The notes under the pieces: generated by a model | Told to the model about the DNA's origin: nothing | The model's database searches: none | Seen by the model: the letters and a program-made list of their open reading frames with translations, nothing else | Made by a program: the position numbers and the translations under genes | Origin: Bacteroidaceae bacterium | GTDB taxonomy: Bacteria > Bacteroidota > Bacteroidia > Bacteroidales > Bacteroidaceae | Reading direction: 5' to 3' | NCBI GenBank assembly: GCA_024695315.1 | Contig: JAILIJ010000315.1 | Span: forward strand, 1-6,867 | Length of the DNA stretch: 6,867 nucleotides | In this document: piece after piece, positions 6,017 to 6,867 of the stretch | Position numbering within the stretch: the stretch's first letter is position 1 | Layout: every line of letters begins with the position of its first letter

Positions 6017-6406
6017 TTAAACTCTTCTTCTCTTAGGAGGGCGACAACCGTTGTGTGGAAGTGGAGTAACGTCGATGATTTCAGAAACCTCGATGCCTGC
6101 ACCGTGACATCCACGTACTGCAGCCTCACGACCATTACCTGGACCCTTAACGTAAGCAACAACTTTTCTCAAGCCAAGGTCATAAGCAACCTTTGCACAA
6201 TCCTGTGCTGCCATCTGAGCTGCGTAAGGAGTATTCTTCTTTGAGCCACGGAAGCCCATCTTACCTGCTGATGACCAAGAGATAACCTGACCCTCGCTGT
6301 TAGCAAGGCTAACAATGATGTTGTTGAATGATGAGTGAACATGAAGCTGTCCCTGAGCATCAACCTTGACATTTCTCTTCTTTGCAGAAGCTGTTTTCTT
6401 TGCCAT
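6017..6406 (-). CDS. rpsK: 30S ribosomal protein S11 (uS11)
   Basis: S11 lies on the platform of the small subunit, next to the E site and the anti-Shine-Dalgarno end of 16S rRNA. Recognisable segments are HVHSSFNNIIVSLANSEGQV (22-41), SWSSAGKMGFRGSKKNTPYA (43-62), VKGPGNGREAAVRG (86-99) and the C-terminal DVTPLPHNGCRPPKRRRV, all hallmark for the family. The length of 129 residues is normal. It starts 9 nt after rpsM without a Shine-Dalgarno. The following 103-nt gap separates it from rpsD. Confidence 0.98.
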   Translation of the reverse strand: MAKKTASAKKRNVKVDAQGQLHVHSSFNNIIVSLANSEGQVISWSSAGKMGFRGSKKNTPYAAQMAAQDCAKVAYDLGLRKVVAYVKGPGNGREAAVRGCHGAGIEVSEIIDVTPLPHNGCRPPKRRRV

Positions 6407-6415
6407 ATGCTATAA

Positions 6416-6796
6416 TTATTTAGTAGCTTTTTTCTTGTTTGCAACTGTTTTCTTCTTACCCTTGCGAGTACGAGCATTGTTCTTAGTGCTCTGGCCACGT
6501 ACAGGAAGACCAAGACGGTGACGAATTCCACGGTAGCAACCGATATCCATCAAACGCTTGATGTTGAGCTGGATTTCAGAGCGAAGATCACCTTCTACCT
6601 TATATTCAGCGCCGATAATCTCACGGATCTTACCAGCCTGTTCATCATTCCAGTCTTTAACTTTCAAATCCTTGTCTACGCCAGCCTTTTCCAAAATCTT
6701 AGCTGAGCTGCTGCGGCCAATACCATAAATGTATGTGAGCGCAATTTCACCTCTCTTATTCTGAGGGAGGTCTACACCAACAATTCTTATTGCCAT
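6416..6796 (-). CDS. rpsM: 30S ribosomal protein S13 (uS13)
   Basis: S13 sits in the head of the small subunit and forms bridges to the large subunit; its basic tail approaches the P-site tRNA. MAIRIVGVDLPQNKRGEIAL opens the protein, followed by TYIYGIGRSSA (21-31) and the hallmark GCYRGIRHRLGLPVRGQSTK (86-105). The lysine-rich tail (113-126) is typical. The length of 126 is normal. It starts 33 nt after the rpmJ stop and is followed by rpsK after 9 nt. Confidence 0.98.
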   Translation of the reverse strand: MAIRIVGVDLPQNKRGEIALTYIYGIGRSSSAKILEKAGVDKDLKVKDWNDEQAGKIREIIGAEYKVEGDLRSEIQLNIKRLMDIGCYRGIRHRLGLPVRGQSTKNNARTRKGKKKTVANKKKATK

Positions 6797-6829
6797 ATCT
6801 TTATATTATTTCTTATTCATACAAAAGAA

Positions 6830-6867
6830 TCATCCCTGACGCATCTTGTACTTAGGATTCTTCTTAT
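6830..6867 (-). CDS. rpmJ: 50S ribosomal protein L36 (bL36), C-terminal end only
   Basis: The last 38 bases, read on the minus strand, encode KKNPKYKMRQG followed by TGA. This is the characteristic C-terminus of bacterial L36. The gene runs off the right edge, so only 11 residues of an expected 37-38 are visible. Its place directly before rpsM is the usual order in Bacteroidota and most other bacteria. It stops 33 nt before rpsM. The short length is balanced by the distinctive motif and the exact context. Confidence 0.88.
   Translation of the reverse strand, partial: KKNPKYKMRQG

Noticed and set aside
5929..6162. Open frames on either strand overlapping the rpsK-rpsD gap
   Set aside because: They are shadows of rpsK in other frames extending into the gap. 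The gap itself is better explained by paired RNA arms than by coding.

Overview
The window looks like chromosomal DNA of a Bacteroidota bacterium, most likely a Prevotella-type member of the Bacteroidales. Four things point there: the gene order rpmJ-rpsM-rpsK-rpsD-rpoA-rplQ with alpha-operon proteins of Bacteroidota type; start codons preceded by A/T-rich sequence with no Shine-Dalgarno; a TAnnTTTG-type promoter; and a secreted polysaccharidase ending in the short C-terminal tail typical of Prevotella exported enzymes. All supported genes are on the minus strand, so the window reads biologically from right to left.

Right part (about 3824-6867): the distal end of the large ribosomal protein/RNA polymerase operon. 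In transcription order it holds the last codons of rpmJ (L36), rpsM (S13), rpsK (S11), rpsD (S4), rpoA (RNA polymerase alpha) and rplQ (L17). The genes are packed with gaps of 3-33 nt, except for a 103-nt, GC-rich, strongly foldable gap between rpsK and rpsD. That gap is best explained as an RNA control element for rpsD and the genes after it, probably bound by S4. The operon ends in a clear intrinsic terminator just after rplQ.

Middle part (796-3748): a separately transcribed gene for a 965-residue secreted glycoside hydrolase of family 43, probably an endo-arabinanase. It carries a GH43 C-terminal domain, an atrophied Ig-like domain, a LamG-like domain and a C-terminal sorting-like tail. 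It has its own candidate promoter and its own strong terminator, and no partner genes are visible in the window.

Left part (1-795): no convincing protein gene. Inside this AT-rich stretch, roughly 349-540 is an island of about 45% G+C that ends, on the minus strand, in an intrinsic terminator (318-348). The island carries a perfect 9-nt match to the canonical Shine-Dalgarno core, a second 7-nt match, and arms complementary to a segment about 220 nt upstream. I read it as a candidate small RNA or conserved non-coding element. It and the rpsD leader are the two places most worth checking.
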